From positions 62,001 through 126,000 of the forward strand of contig NZ_JBNYXW010000010.1 of NCBI RefSeq assembly GCF_051380875.1: DNA of 64,000 bases, read 5' to 3'. A model generated the notes under the pieces. The model was given only the letters and a program-made list of their open reading frames with translations, had not been told where the DNA came from and ran no database searches. A program made the translations under genes and the position numbers. Of this stretch, positions 1-8,333 are shown in pieces. This DNA comes from Janthinobacterium sp051380875. Lineage in GTDB: Bacteria; Pseudomonadota; Gammaproteobacteria; Burkholderiales; Burkholderiaceae_D. The first letter of the stretch is position 1; each line of letters opens with the position of its first letter.

Positions 1-1
1 A

Positions 2-1618
2 CACGCGGAAGTGGTCAGCCGCCACCGCATCGATTTTTTGTCGGCCATGAGCCACGACATCCGCACGCCGCTGGCCGGCGTGATCGGCATGCTGAAATTT
101 GCCCTGCGCGACCAATCCGTGCGGGGCCGAACGCAGGAATACTTGCGCATCGGCCTGCATAATGGCGAGTCGCTCTTGACCATACTCAACGATATCCTCG
201 ATTTTTCGAAGATCGACGCGGGCAAGCTGACGCTGGAAACGCTGAACTTCGACTTGCTGGCCCTGATCGGCGACGCGGCCGGCATCGTGCAGGGCCAGGC
301 CGATGCCAAGAGCTTGCTGCTGCGCCGCGAACTGGCGCTGGACCTGCCGCGCTATGTGCGCGCCGATCCCACGCGCCTGCGCCAGATCCTGATCAACCTG
401 CTGGGCAACGCGCTCAAATTCACGGCCAATGGCGAAGTGCTGCTGGAAGTGCGGCGCGCCCGCTCGGCGCCGCGCCAGGATGGCCGCAGCCAGATCGACT
501 TCATCATCAGCGACACGGGCTCCGGCATCGACGCGGCCACCTTGCCCCGTCTGTTCCAGAAATTCGAGCAGGCCGACCATTCCACCACGCGCCGCTACGG
601 CGGCACGGGACTGGGCCTGGCCATCTGCAAGGAGCTGGTCGAACTGATGGACGGCACCATCGGCGTGGAAAGCCGGCTAGGCATCGGCTCGCGCTTTCAT
701 TTCAGCCTGCCGCTGACCGAGGGCAGCGCGCCGGCCGCGAATGCGCGCCTGGCGCCGCGCCACGCGCGCCACGCCTGCCGCCTGCGCATCCTGTGCGCCG
801 AAGACGTGCGCACCAACCAGATCATCATCGGCACCTTGCTCGAAAGCATGGGCCATACCGTGAGCATCGTGGAAAATGGCGAGGAAGCGCTGCGTGCGCT
901 GGGCACGGGCGCCTACGATTGCGTGCTGATGGATGGCCGCATGCCGCTGATGGATGGCGAGCAGGCCGCGCGCCTGGTGCGCGACGGCGGCAACGCACAA
1001 TTCCCCATTCCCGACGCGCACATTCCCATCATTGCGCTGACGGCCAATGCCAGCGAACATGACCGGCAACGCTATCTGGCGGCCGGCATGGACGACTTCC
1101 TCAGCAAACCTGTCGATGAAGCGCTGCTGTTCCAGAAAATCGACGCCATCATCGACTTACTGCTGGCACGCGGCCAGGCACTGCCGCCGGCCCTGCCCAC
1201 CGAAAACGATACGCTGGCGCGCCAGTTCGGCCTGGACGGCGCCGGCGTGAAAGCGGAAACACCGGCCCCGGCCGACCCCATGACCACGCCCGTGCACATC
1301 CTGCCGCTGGCGGGCCTGTCGCCGCAGCACTTGCAACGCATCGCACAAGCCTTCCTGATGGAAGCTCCCCGGCGCCTGGATCTGGCGTGCCACGCCGTGC
1401 GCGATGGCAATGCCAGCGCGGCGGCCGCCGCTTTCCACGCATTGAAAGGCAGCGCTGGCTACCTGAGCCGCCCCACCCTGCACAGCCTGTGCCACCAGAT
1501 GGAAACGCTGGCATCGAACGGCCAGCTCGATGATGTGCCGCAGTATCTGCCGCAACTGCAGGCGGCGCTGGATGCGGCGCGGCGCGACCTGGAAGACTGC
1601 GCCGGCAGCACAAACTAA
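2..1618 (+). CDS. Hybrid sensor histidine kinase/response regulator with HPt domain (5' end outside window)
   Basis: Cytoplasmic part of a multistep phosphorelay kinase. Numbered from the GTG at base 11: the HisKA H-box SHDIRTPL carries the phospho-accepting His15. A HATPase domain follows with an N-box (NALKFTANG), a DTGSGID box, FEQAD and GGTGLGL. A receiver domain has Asp308 in LMDGRMP and Lys366 in LSKP. A C-terminal HPt domain has His476 in FHALKGSAG. All relay residues are present, so the chain His-Asp-His looks intact. The frame is open to the first bases and the protein would otherwise begin directly at the dimerisation domain, so the sensor part very likely lies upstream of the window. 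The signal sensed is unknown. It ends stop-to-stop with the convergent esterase remnant. Confidence 0.93.
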   Translation, partial: HAEVVSRHRIDFLSAMSHDIRTPLAGVIGMLKFALRDQSVRGRTQEYLRIGLHNGESLLTILNDILDFSKIDAGKLTLETLNFDLLALIGDAAGIVQGQADAKSLLLRRELALDLPRYVRADPTRLRQILINLLGNALKFTANGEVLLEVRRARSAPRQDGRSQIDFIISDTGSGIDAATLPRLFQKFEQADHSTTRRYGGTGLGLAICKELVELMDGTIGVESRLGIGSRFHFSLPLTEGSAPAANARLAPRHARHACRLRILCAEDVRTNQIIIGTLLESMGHTVSIVENGEEALRALGTGAYDCVLMDGRMPLMDGEQAARLVRDGGNAQFPIPDAHIPIIALTANASEHDRQRYLAAGMDDFLSKPVDEALLFQKIDAIIDLLLARGQALPPALPTENDTLARQFGLDGAGVKAETPAPADPMTTPVHILPLAGLSPQHLQRIAQAFLMEAPRRLDLACHAVRDGNASAAAAAFHALKGSAGYLSRPTLHSLCHQMETLASNGQLDDVPQYLPQLQAALDAARRDLEDCAGSTN

Positions 1619-1989
1619 GGTTGAATCAGCCAGCCGTTCGCCTGCAGCCACGCCAGCAACAGCTGCGGCAGCCGGTACACCAGTTCAAACGCCGTGATGC
1701 CCTGCGCCTGCAGCCAGACGGCTGCCGGCCCGCTTTCCTTGCCCGCCTCGATATGCGCATAGCCGCCGCCGCTGATCAGCAAGATCGCCATGCCGTTCGG
1801 ATGCGCCGGGCGGTGCACGATCAGATAGGGTTGCTCGACCTGCGTGATGGTGCCTTTGGCGCTGTCGCGTTGCGGGCCGGACGCGGCGCCACCGGGCGGC
1901 GCGCCCGGCCACAGCAAGATGGCGCCAGCCGGCGCCGCGCCCGTATGCAGGTTGAGCAAGATCAAACACAGGAACAGCAGGCGTTGCAT
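1615..1989 (-). pseudogene. Secreted alpha/beta hydrolase (BD-FAE/acetyl-xylan esterase-like) remnant with internal deletion
   Basis: The ATG at 1989 follows a GAGGG ribosome site and starts a signal peptide (MQRLLFLCLILLNLHTGAAP). The next ~85 residues resemble the N-terminal part of secreted xylan-esterase-like hydrolases: a LLWPGAPPG motif, the YLIVHRP strand, and the oxyanion-hole segment LLISGGGYAHIEAGKES. After AFELVYRLP the protein ends within about 16 residues (LLLAWLQANGWLIQP). Such enzymes are usually 270-330 residues and need a GxSxG nucleophile and Asp/His, all absent here. The last residues resemble a normal C-terminus of this family, so an in-frame internal deletion is more likely than a premature stop. 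It is probably inactive. The family assignment is from memory of motifs. Confidence 0.6.
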
Positions 1990-2032
1990 GGCGCCCTCGC
2001 GCAGCAGACAATGAAACGCCATCATAGCAAGG

Positions 2033-5000
2033 CTAGAAGTCCGTCTCGCCCTGGATCACGGCCGGATAGCCCGTCATGGCGCGCGATGTCTGCATGCCCG
2101 CCATCACGGCCGCCTCGACGCAGCCCGCGTTCAAGCCCGTCTTGATCCAATCGCCCGTCAAGAACAGGTTACTGAATCCCGACTGGTCGGTAGCCAGCCG
2201 GTATTGCGTGCTGTTCACCACCGACATCACATAGCGCTCGGACGGGTCGACATTGGCGCGCCAGTACTGGCTGTCGAAACGTGCCGGCCCCGTCCCTTGC
2301 TTCGCATCGACCAGCCATTGCCACGGGAACGCGCCCGGTGCGCCCGCCTCCGGCCACAGCGCGCCGATTTCCTGGTCCAGCTGATGCAGCGCGCCCTGTT
2401 TCGCCCGCTCGGCGCAGCGCGCGGGAAAGCCCGTGTCCGTCACGGGCGGGTAGCTGTCGACAGGAAAGGCGCTGCAAAAGTACGAGACATTCTTCGGCTC
2501 CAGCCCTGCCGGCCAGTCTTCGTGCGCCAGCAACTGGTCCATCGGCGCCCACGTGTCGTACGGCTCCGTGAAGGCTGACAGCACAGGCTGCTGGCCCTTC
2601 GGTTGCGTGCTCCAGCCCATCTGCGCCAGATTCTTGTTGAGCCACACCTGGTAGGCCTGCGTGGCCACCGTCTTGACCTTCTCGGATGCCAGCTGCAGGG
2701 CCGGGCTGTGCGCCAGCAGTTGCGGGCACAGGGCTTGCAGCGAACCGATGGAAATGCCGAACACCACCTTGTCGAAATCGACGCCCTTCTTCAATACCGT
2801 GACGGGCAGCGGCTGGCCGAAGGCTTGCTGGTACTGCTGCGGCCAGTCGCTCCAGTACGATTCCAGGTTGATGTCCTTTTCCTGCAGCAGGGCCGCTTGC
2901 GCTGGATCAAGTTGCGCATAGTCGGGCGCGCTGGGCCAGCAATCGAGGCCTTTCACATCCACCAGCGGCGCGTAGCCGGTGGCAGGGTCCGCCAACTGCA
3001 CCTGCTCGGTGATGCGGATGCTGTCGATGTCGCCCGCGCCTGGCACCAGTTCTTCCACGCGCTGGAAAAACTTGAACGCCACGCCGCGCTTTTGCAGCAC
3101 TTCATACAGCGGCGTAAAGATCGTGTCGCCCATGCCCGCCTGCATCTTGAACATGATGCCGCCCTTGTAGGCCAGGCCGATGCGCGCCATCGCCCGCAAC
3201 AGGGTGCCCGCCTCGATATTCGGTTTCGCAAAATCGCCGCCCTCGTAGGCGAACACCAGGTCGTAAAAACCCCGCACGGGCGCCGAATTGACGCTGAACT
3301 GCTCGTCGCCGCCATGTTTTTTAAGCCAGTCACGGAAATCGATGTCGTTGATGACGTCAAAGCCGTGCTTGAACACGCCATCCTCGAACATGCCTTTCAT
3401 CACTGTGATGCCCAGGTCCAGGCAGGTGAACAGGCGGCGCAATTCATCGTCGCCATCGATCAGTGCACGGTAGCGCAGGCGCAGCCAGGCGCGGATGCCG
3501 TTCAGGGTGCTGGCCAGCAGCTGGTGGCGGGCCTCGTCGTGGCGCGAGGAGTCCGGCGCCAGGTCGGCCACCAGCGCGGCCAGCGCACCCACGGACAGGC
3601 CCACGTCCAGCCCCAGCTCATCGGCCTGCCCCACCACTTCGTCGGCCAGGCGGCGCAGCCAGCCCGGCCACGCGCCCTCGCCCTCGCCTTGTAGCGCGCT
3701 AGCGCGGGCGATGCGCGCATCGGCATCGGCCACTTGCCGGATCTGGCGTATCCACTGCTCGATCCAGCCCACCATGGCAATGGCCATCTGCCACAAGGTG
3801 ATGTCTTCGCCGCCCTCGCCCGGTTCGCCCGGCAAGGTGGGAAAGACGATCGACCAGTTGCGCCACTGCCCCTTGACGTCTTCCGACAGAGCCACGTAGT
3901 CGTGCTGCTTGAAGGCGTCGCGCCAGGTGGCCAGCGGCGCGCCGGGTGGCCGCTCCAGGCTGGCATAGGCTTCCTTGATCATCTTGAAGGCATTCGCGTA
4001 GAAGCCGAACCAGATATGCAGGCCGTGCTCCTCGATGCGCTGGCCCACTTGCGCATTGCGCCCGCTGGCACCCTTGCCGCCCAGGCGCCAGCCCAATTGA
4101 TACACGGTGATGGCATGCTGGTTTTGCCAGCCCGGCTGATTCGTCAAATAGTACGCCGCCGTCATGGCCGCCACGCCGCCGCCGAGGATGGCGATCTTTT
4201 CCGGTGCGATGACCGAATTGTCGACCAGTTCCTCGCCCGGCATGGCCGTGAAATCGAAATTCACGTTGAACGGCAAGATCGCCGGCTGCGGCCCCAGCTG
4301 CAGGCCCAGGGTCTGGTCCAGCGGGAAGCTGTCGAACGCATGCAAGGTGCATTCGTACTCATAGCCCAGCAGGCGCGCGCTGTGCAGGCGGTTGATCTCG
4401 GCCGGCGCCGCCACGAGGGCCTGGTACACGGCCTTGATGCCCGCGCTGTCCGGGAACTGCTTGAGGAAAATCTGGTCGATGCGGGGATTGCGCAACAGCG
4501 ACAGGATGTCAGCCCAGCCGGCTTGATCCATGTCAAAGAAATCGGGAATCGACAGGAAGACCTGGAACGCCTGCTCGATGAGTTCCAGGAAACTGTTGAT
4601 GGGCTTGTCCGGCCCCGTCTGCACGGTAGCGTTCACTTCCAGCAGCGGGTGCAGGGCCAGCTTGGTTTCCGGCGAAAAATGCTGGAAACCCTTGGCCGCC
4701 ACGGCGCAGCGCAGCGGTTCGCTGCCAGCGGCGGGAATCTCGTATTCGCACAGGTATTTGGGGTAGCCGAACAGCTCGCGCCCGTTGATCAGGGCCATCG
4801 CATCGTCGACGAAAATATGGCAAGGGTACCAATAGATGTGCGCCAGCTTGCCTTCGCCATCCATCTCGCCGACCATGATCCAGGTGACGATGTCCACTTC
4901 CGTGATCCAGCCCTTGGCCTGGTCGACGGGGTTGCTAGAATCGGCATGGTTGACCCGCGTAAAGGTCAGCATCACATACGGCGACAGGGCTTTGAAGCGC

Positions 5001-5176
5001 ATGCGCGTGCCCGCCACCTGGTTCAGGGTGGTGTTGACGGTCGCTTGCAGCCTGGCCAGGTCGCCCTTGACGAAATAGCCAAACATTTCAGACTGTTTCA
5101 ATTGCAGCGGCGAGTGCATCATCACCGAGCCGCCCTGATAGATATACGAAGGTCTTGCCGAAGCTTGCGCCGTCAT
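2033..5176 (-). CDS. Fusion of acetoacetate-decarboxylase-like domain and NAD(P)/FAD-binding oxidoreductase
   Basis: 1047 residues. The first ~280 residues resemble an acetoacetate decarboxylase-like fold (WITEVDIVTWIMVGE, IYWYPCHIFVDDAMALINGRELFGYPKY). A Rossmann dinucleotide site, ILGGGVAAMTAAYYL, starts near residue 327. A long amine-oxidase/carotenoid-desaturase-like body follows and closes with the flavin-contacting segment LTGDWIKTGLNAGCVEAAVMAG. The desaturase-like part probably uses FAD; the substrate is unknown. There is no signal peptide. The ATG at 5176 has a GGGGCAGG site upstream; the gene stands alone. Pairing a decarboxylase-like domain with a flavoenzyme suggests successive steps on a lipid or polyketide-like substrate, but that is inference. 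It could also be a degenerate, purely binding N-domain. Confidence 0.75.
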   Translation of the reverse strand: MTAQASARPSYIYQGGSVMMHSPLQLKQSEMFGYFVKGDLARLQATVNTTLNQVAGTRMRFKALSPYVMLTFTRVNHADSSNPVDQAKGWITEVDIVTWIMVGEMDGEGKLAHIYWYPCHIFVDDAMALINGRELFGYPKYLCEYEIPAAGSEPLRCAVAAKGFQHFSPETKLALHPLLEVNATVQTGPDKPINSFLELIEQAFQVFLSIPDFFDMDQAGWADILSLLRNPRIDQIFLKQFPDSAGIKAVYQALVAAPAEINRLHSARLLGYEYECTLHAFDSFPLDQTLGLQLGPQPAILPFNVNFDFTAMPGEELVDNSVIAPEKIAILGGGVAAMTAAYYLTNQPGWQNQHAITVYQLGWRLGGKGASGRNAQVGQRIEEHGLHIWFGFYANAFKMIKEAYASLERPPGAPLATWRDAFKQHDYVALSEDVKGQWRNWSIVFPTLPGEPGEGGEDITLWQMAIAMVGWIEQWIRQIRQVADADARIARASALQGEGEGAWPGWLRRLADEVVGQADELGLDVGLSVGALAALVADLAPDSSRHDEARHQLLASTLNGIRAWLRLRYRALIDGDDELRRLFTCLDLGITVMKGMFEDGVFKHGFDVINDIDFRDWLKKHGGDEQFSVNSAPVRGFYDLVFAYEGGDFAKPNIEAGTLLRAMARIGLAYKGGIMFKMQAGMGDTIFTPLYEVLQKRGVAFKFFQRVEELVPGAGDIDSIRITEQVQLADPATGYAPLVDVKGLDCWPSAPDYAQLDPAQAALLQEKDINLESYWSDWPQQYQQAFGQPLPVTVLKKGVDFDKVVFGISIGSLQALCPQLLAHSPALQLASEKVKTVATQAYQVWLNKNLAQMGWSTQPKGQQPVLSAFTEPYDTWAPMDQLLAHEDWPAGLEPKNVSYFCSAFPVDSYPPVTDTGFPARCAERAKQGALHQLDQEIGALWPEAGAPGAFPWQWLVDAKQGTGPARFDSQYWRANVDPSERYVMSVVNSTQYRLATDQSGFSNLFLTGDWIKTGLNAGCVEAAVMAGMQTSRAMTGYPAVIQGETDF

Positions 5177-5352
5177 TGTCCTGCCCCCATTGAAGTTTCA
5201 GTCAAACAAAATGTTTATAGTGTCTCAGAAAGAACAATGAATGATATGAAATAAATGCAAAGATTTGCCAAGATGCATGGGCCCATGCCGGAAGGCAGGC
5301 CGCCGCCATCCGGTGTACGATGGGCCATCCGAATATCGCAAGCGGCCCGACC

Positions 5353-5901
5353 ATGGCAATGATTACCACCGACTACGTTTCAACCTTTTCCGGCAACCGC
5401 TTTTATCCCCTGCGCCCGCATATCGACCGCGTCGCCATCGAGGATATCGCCCACGGCCTCGCGTACCAGTGCCGTTTCAATGGGCAAACGCAAGTGTTTT
5501 ACTCGATTGCCCAACACAGCCTGATCGTCACCAGCCTCGTGCCGCCCCACTTGCGCCTGGCCGCCCTGCTACACGATGCGGCCGAAGCGTATCTGGGCGA
5601 CATGGTGAAACCGCTGAAAGTGCTGCTGCCGGAATTTTCCGCGCTGGAAGACAAGGTCAGCGCCATCATCGCCGCCACGTATGGCATCGACTTTTCCGAC
5701 TACGCGCCCATCAAGCAGGCCGACCTGATCGCGCTGGCCACGGAAAAGCGCGACCTGATGCCCCATTCGACCGAGCGCTGGGCCTACCTTGACGGCATCG
5801 CCCCCTTGCCCGGTATAATCGATGTCATGGGTCCGGCCGAAGCCAAGCAGCGTTTCCTGCACGCGTTTGCCGCACTGACGGGAAAAGGCATGGCCGCATG
5901 A
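5353..5901 (+). CDS. HD-domain phosphohydrolase (YfbR/5'-nucleotidase-like)
   Basis: 182 residues, soluble. It carries an HD metal-binding signature: QHSLIV, then LLHDAAEAYLGDMVKPLK with the His-Asp doublet at residues 74-75, and a distal Asp in IKQADLIAL. This arrangement is shared with YfbR-like deoxynucleotide phosphatases and with many uncharacterised HD hydrolases of phages and bacteria. A metal-dependent phosphohydrolase acting on nucleotides is therefore likely, substrate unknown. The ATG at 5353 was chosen because MITTDYVSTFSG begins the conserved region; an upstream ATG at 5320 lacks a convincing ribosome site. The gene is monocistronic. Confidence 0.8.
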   Translation: MAMITTDYVSTFSGNRFYPLRPHIDRVAIEDIAHGLAYQCRFNGQTQVFYSIAQHSLIVTSLVPPHLRLAALLHDAAEAYLGDMVKPLKVLLPEFSALEDKVSAIIAATYGIDFSDYAPIKQADLIALATEKRDLMPHSTERWAYLDGIAPLPGIIDVMGPAEAKQRFLHAFAALTGKGMAA

Positions 5902-5932
5902 GCGTTCGCGCCCTGCCTCACGTTCCTGTCCT

Positions 5933-5958
5933 AAGCCACGGTTTTTGCACGGCTTTTT
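5933..5958 (+). terminator. Possible weak terminator after HD hydrolase
   Basis: AAGCC and GGCTT can pair around a T-rich loop and are followed by TTTTT. The stem is short with internal mismatches, so this is tentative. It merges into the left end of the repeat that follows. Confidence 0.3.
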
Positions 5959-6150
5959 AAGATATCCACAGCAACTGTGGATAAAGTTGTTGATAAGCCC
6001 CTCTTGACAAGCCGCAACGCCAGTATTGATGCGGCTTTCAACAATTTGCTGATTTCACAGGCATTTTTTTACCCCAATGAAATCAATGACTTACAATCAT
6101 GGATTTGCGCCAGAGCAAAGTTTCCGCATCACATGAAAATATATTTTGTG
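5951..6150. repeat. ~190-bp structured repeat, copy 1, with DnaA-box-like inverted sites
   Basis: Starts GGCTTTTTAAGATATCCACA. It contains the inverted pair TATCCACAG-caa-CTGTGGATA (5963-5983), whose right arm extends to TGTGGATAA (5976-5984), an exact match to the DnaA box TTATCCACA in reverse. A degenerate third site (TTGTTGATAAG) follows. After TTGACA comes a hairpin, AAGCCGC-loop-GCGGCTT, then an AT-rich tail with ATGAAATCAATGACTTACAA and ATCACATGAAAAT. A diverged second copy lies at 7004-7180 in the same orientation. The rest of the gap 5902-6262 holds only the start region of the next gene; a 63-codon frame at 5977-6168 lies inside the repeat and is not believed. Confidence 0.7.
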
Positions 6151-6262
6151 GCGCAGCGGCAGCCATAGGCCTGCGCGCCCTTGCCGGAACAGCATTGTTT
6201 TGACAAACCCGGCGGACTGGCATAGTGTGGAGTGAGCGAGCACGATCAACGTTGGAAAATGC

Positions 6263-6865
6263 ATGAATATGGATAGCGACAGTCCCGCCAAGGCGGCGGA
6301 TGAACCCGACTGGCTGATGGATGAGCCGCTGGAGCAGGCCGGCAATGCGTCCGAGCCAGCCAGCGCGCCGCCGCCATGGCGCGTGCTGATCGTCGACGAC
6401 GATGTCGACGTGCACGTGGTCACCAAATTTGCCCTCAGCCAGGCCAGTTTCCAGGGGCGTAGGCTGAGCTTTTTGCATGCGTATTCGGGCGCCGAGGCAC
6501 TCGCCATGCTGCGCAGCACGCCCGATATCGCCGTGGTACTGCTCGATGTCATCATGGAAACCCAGGATGCGGGCCTGCAAGTAGCGCGCCAGATCCGCGA
6601 AGAACTGCACAACAGCGCCGTGCGCATCATCCTGCGCACGGGCCAGCCGGGCCAGGCGCTCGAACACCGCATCATCATCGATTACGACATCAACGATTTC
6701 TGGTGCAAGACCGACCTGACCACGCGCAAGTTGTTTACCACCGTGATCGCTTCGCTGCGCACCTATGCCACCTTGCGCGAAGCCCAGCAGCAGGTGGCCG
6801 AGCTGGCCGCCGCCCTGGCCCAGCGCGGCGATTCCACCGCGCCGGCGCCTGGTGGCACACCCTGA
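6263..6865 (+). CDS. Stand-alone receiver protein related to the N-terminus of DUF3369/HD-GYP response regulators
   Basis: 200 residues. A ~40-residue acidic lead is followed by a receiver domain: the acidic pocket in LIVDDDVDVH, phospho-acceptor Asp95 in LLDVIMETQDAG, and the switch Lys149 in WCKTDL. The part after the acceptor (IILRTGQPGQALEHRIIIDYDINDFW...KLFTTVIASLRTYATL) matches the receiver-linker of large regulators that continue with DUF3369 and an HD-GYP phosphodiesterase. Here the protein stops soon after the linker helix, with no output domain. It is either a single-domain regulator acting by protein contact or a shortened paralogue. It has a GGAAA site before the ATG and no partner kinase next to it. 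Its intergenic flanks carry the two repeat copies. Confidence 0.82.
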   Translation: MNMDSDSPAKAADEPDWLMDEPLEQAGNASEPASAPPPWRVLIVDDDVDVHVVTKFALSQASFQGRRLSFLHAYSGAEALAMLRSTPDIAVVLLDVIMETQDAGLQVARQIREELHNSAVRIILRTGQPGQALEHRIIIDYDINDFWCKTDLTTRKLFTTVIASLRTYATLREAQQQVAELAAALAQRGDSTAPAPGGTP

Positions 6866-7003
6866 ACCTCTGCCCTTACTTTTAGTTATCCAGCAAGAGC
6901 ACTGGATGGGCATACAGCCTTGTTTCAGACGCTGTTTTTGCCCTCCGCAGCGCTACATCGCGCGCGGGGATGTGTTGAAATTAGCTAAGTAGCGGATTGT
7001 TAA

Positions 7004-7180
7004 GCGCTTTTTCAGATATCCACACGGACTGTGGATATCTTTGTGGATAAGCGCCTATTGACAGGCCTCAAAGCCACAGCCCGTGCGGCTTTCAATAAAC
7101 TGCTCAATCAAACAGCAAAAATAAAATAGAATAAAATCAAGCACTTAGAAACTCACACATAATCACGTGAAAATTATTTC
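7004..7180. repeat. ~190-bp structured repeat, copy 2, with DnaA-box-like inverted sites
   Basis: Diverged copy of 5951-6150. It has the perfect inverted repeat GATATCCACA-cggac-TGTGGATATC (7015-7039) and an exact DnaA-type box TGTGGATAA at 7042-7050. It then has TTGACA and a hairpin AAAGCC-loop-GGCTTT at the same place as in copy 1, but with different stem bases, so pairing is kept although sequence changed. The AT-rich tail ATAAAATCAAGCACTTAGAA and ATCACGTGAAAAT matches the tail of copy 1. The sequence 6866-7003 upstream holds nothing else recognisable, and 7181-7279 is an AT-rich stretch without a gene. Confidence 0.7.
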
Positions 7181-7279
7181 ACCAATTTCGCCAACTCATC
7201 ATTTGTGCATAACTGAGCAATAGTAATCAATTCGATAACATGCATGCGTGGCCAGCAGCAACACAGCCGCCGCAACTAC

Positions 7280-7501
7280 TCAGTCCAGCACTTGGCGGCA
7301 CTGCTCCGGATGCAGCAGCACGCGCTCGATCAACTCGGGGTCGATATTGTATGACTTCAGGTATTCCAACGCACACAATGTGCTGAAGGCGGCTTGCACG
7401 GCGATGCCCAGGTTGATGATATCGCACATCTTCTGATCAACACGGGCGTGCTGCGCCGCGCTCTTCAAGGGCATATGCAACGTTTCTTGGGAATTAAGCA
7501 T
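7280..7501 (-). CDS. Small hypothetical protein (73 aa)
   Basis: Begins MLNSQETLHMPLKSAAQHARVD and ends ERVLLHPEQCRQVLD. The start at 7501 is preceded by AGGAG at good spacing; the longer frame upstream lacks a ribosome site. The sequence is predicted helical and soluble, with one short hydrophobic stretch (NLGIAVQAAFSTLCALEYL) and no signal peptide. I do not recognise a family. It is transcribed away from the chromate genes and may share the 7502-7745 gap as a divergent promoter region. Confidence 0.6.
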   Translation of the reverse strand: MLNSQETLHMPLKSAAQHARVDQKMCDIINLGIAVQAAFSTLCALEYLKSYNIDPELIERVLLHPEQCRQVLD

Positions 7502-7745
7502 AGTGAACAACTCCTGCGACGAAGGACAAAAGGGCGGACAAGGCGCGACGGGGAGCACCCGGGCGCCGACGCGGACAGGGACTGCGGCAGTATTGCCGAT
7601 AAAGTATTGCTGATAAATTCCCGAAGTCAATGGCAGGCAAACATGCGCCGCTGTTTTTTCTTGCCGCCACCGTGTAGCTACCTTGCAAGCGGCAGCGGCG
7701 CCGAAAGCGATGGACAAGCGCAATCGGCGACGGCGATAATCAGCC

Positions 7746-8333
7746 ATGCCCTCGCCCCATACCGCCCAACCTGACCTTCCCCGTCCGCAGCCCGCCTCGC
7801 TGGCCGACCTGTTCTTCTCGTTCACCTGGCTGGCACTGCAGGGATTTGGTGGCGTGCTGGCCGTGATCCAGCGCGAGATGGTCGAACGCAAGCGCTGGAT
7901 GACGCAGGAGGAATTCCTGGAAGACTGGGCCGTGGCGCAAATCATGCCCGGGCCCAACGTGGTTAACCTGTCGCTGATGGTGGGCGGACGCTATTTCGGC
8001 TTGAAAGGGGCACTGACGGCGCTGGCCGGCATGCTGGCGGCGCCCCTCGTCATCGTGCTGGTGCTGGGCGTGCTGTACACGCGCTTTGGCGGCAACCCGC
8101 AAGTGGCGGGCGCCCTGCGCGGCATGGCGGCCGTCTCGGCCGGCATGATCGCCGCCACGGGCATGAAACTGGCCGCCGCGCTGGGCAAGCATCCGCTGCC
8201 GCTGTGGCTGACCTTGCCGCTGGCCGTGCTGGGCGTGCTGATGGTGGCCGTGCTGCGCTGGCCCCTCATCTACATCCTGCTGGGTCTGGGCGGCATCGGC
8301 TGCGTGTTGACGTACAGAAAGCTGTCCACATGA
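7746..8333 (+). CDS. Chromate transporter, first half-size subunit
   Basis: 195 residues, a short CHR-family protein with several membrane helices. It shows the family features FTWLALQGFGG near the N-terminus, the WMTQEEFLEDWAVAQIMPGPNVVNLS segment, and a glycine-rich following helix. CHR proteins export chromate (or related oxyanions); short forms work as pairs of homologous halves with opposite topology. It overlaps the next gene by ATGA, supporting translational coupling and a heterodimer. No ChrB-type regulator lies beside it. The start ATG at 7746 has only a weak ribosome site. Confidence 0.88.
   Translation: MPSPHTAQPDLPRPQPASLADLFFSFTWLALQGFGGVLAVIQREMVERKRWMTQEEFLEDWAVAQIMPGPNVVNLSLMVGGRYFGLKGALTALAGMLAAPLVIVLVLGVLYTRFGGNPQVAGALRGMAAVSAGMIAATGMKLAAALGKHPLPLWLTLPLAVLGVLMVAVLRWPLIYILLGLGGIGCVLTYRKLST

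Noticed and set aside
5977..6168. 63-codon frame between the HD hydrolase and the receiver gene
   Set aside because: It lies within the DnaA-box repeat, has no ribosome site and no counterpart in the second repeat copy.
7280..7957. 225-residue minus-strand protein
   Set aside because: Only the last 73 codons have a ribosome site and protein-like character; the longer part overlaps the chromate transporter gene.
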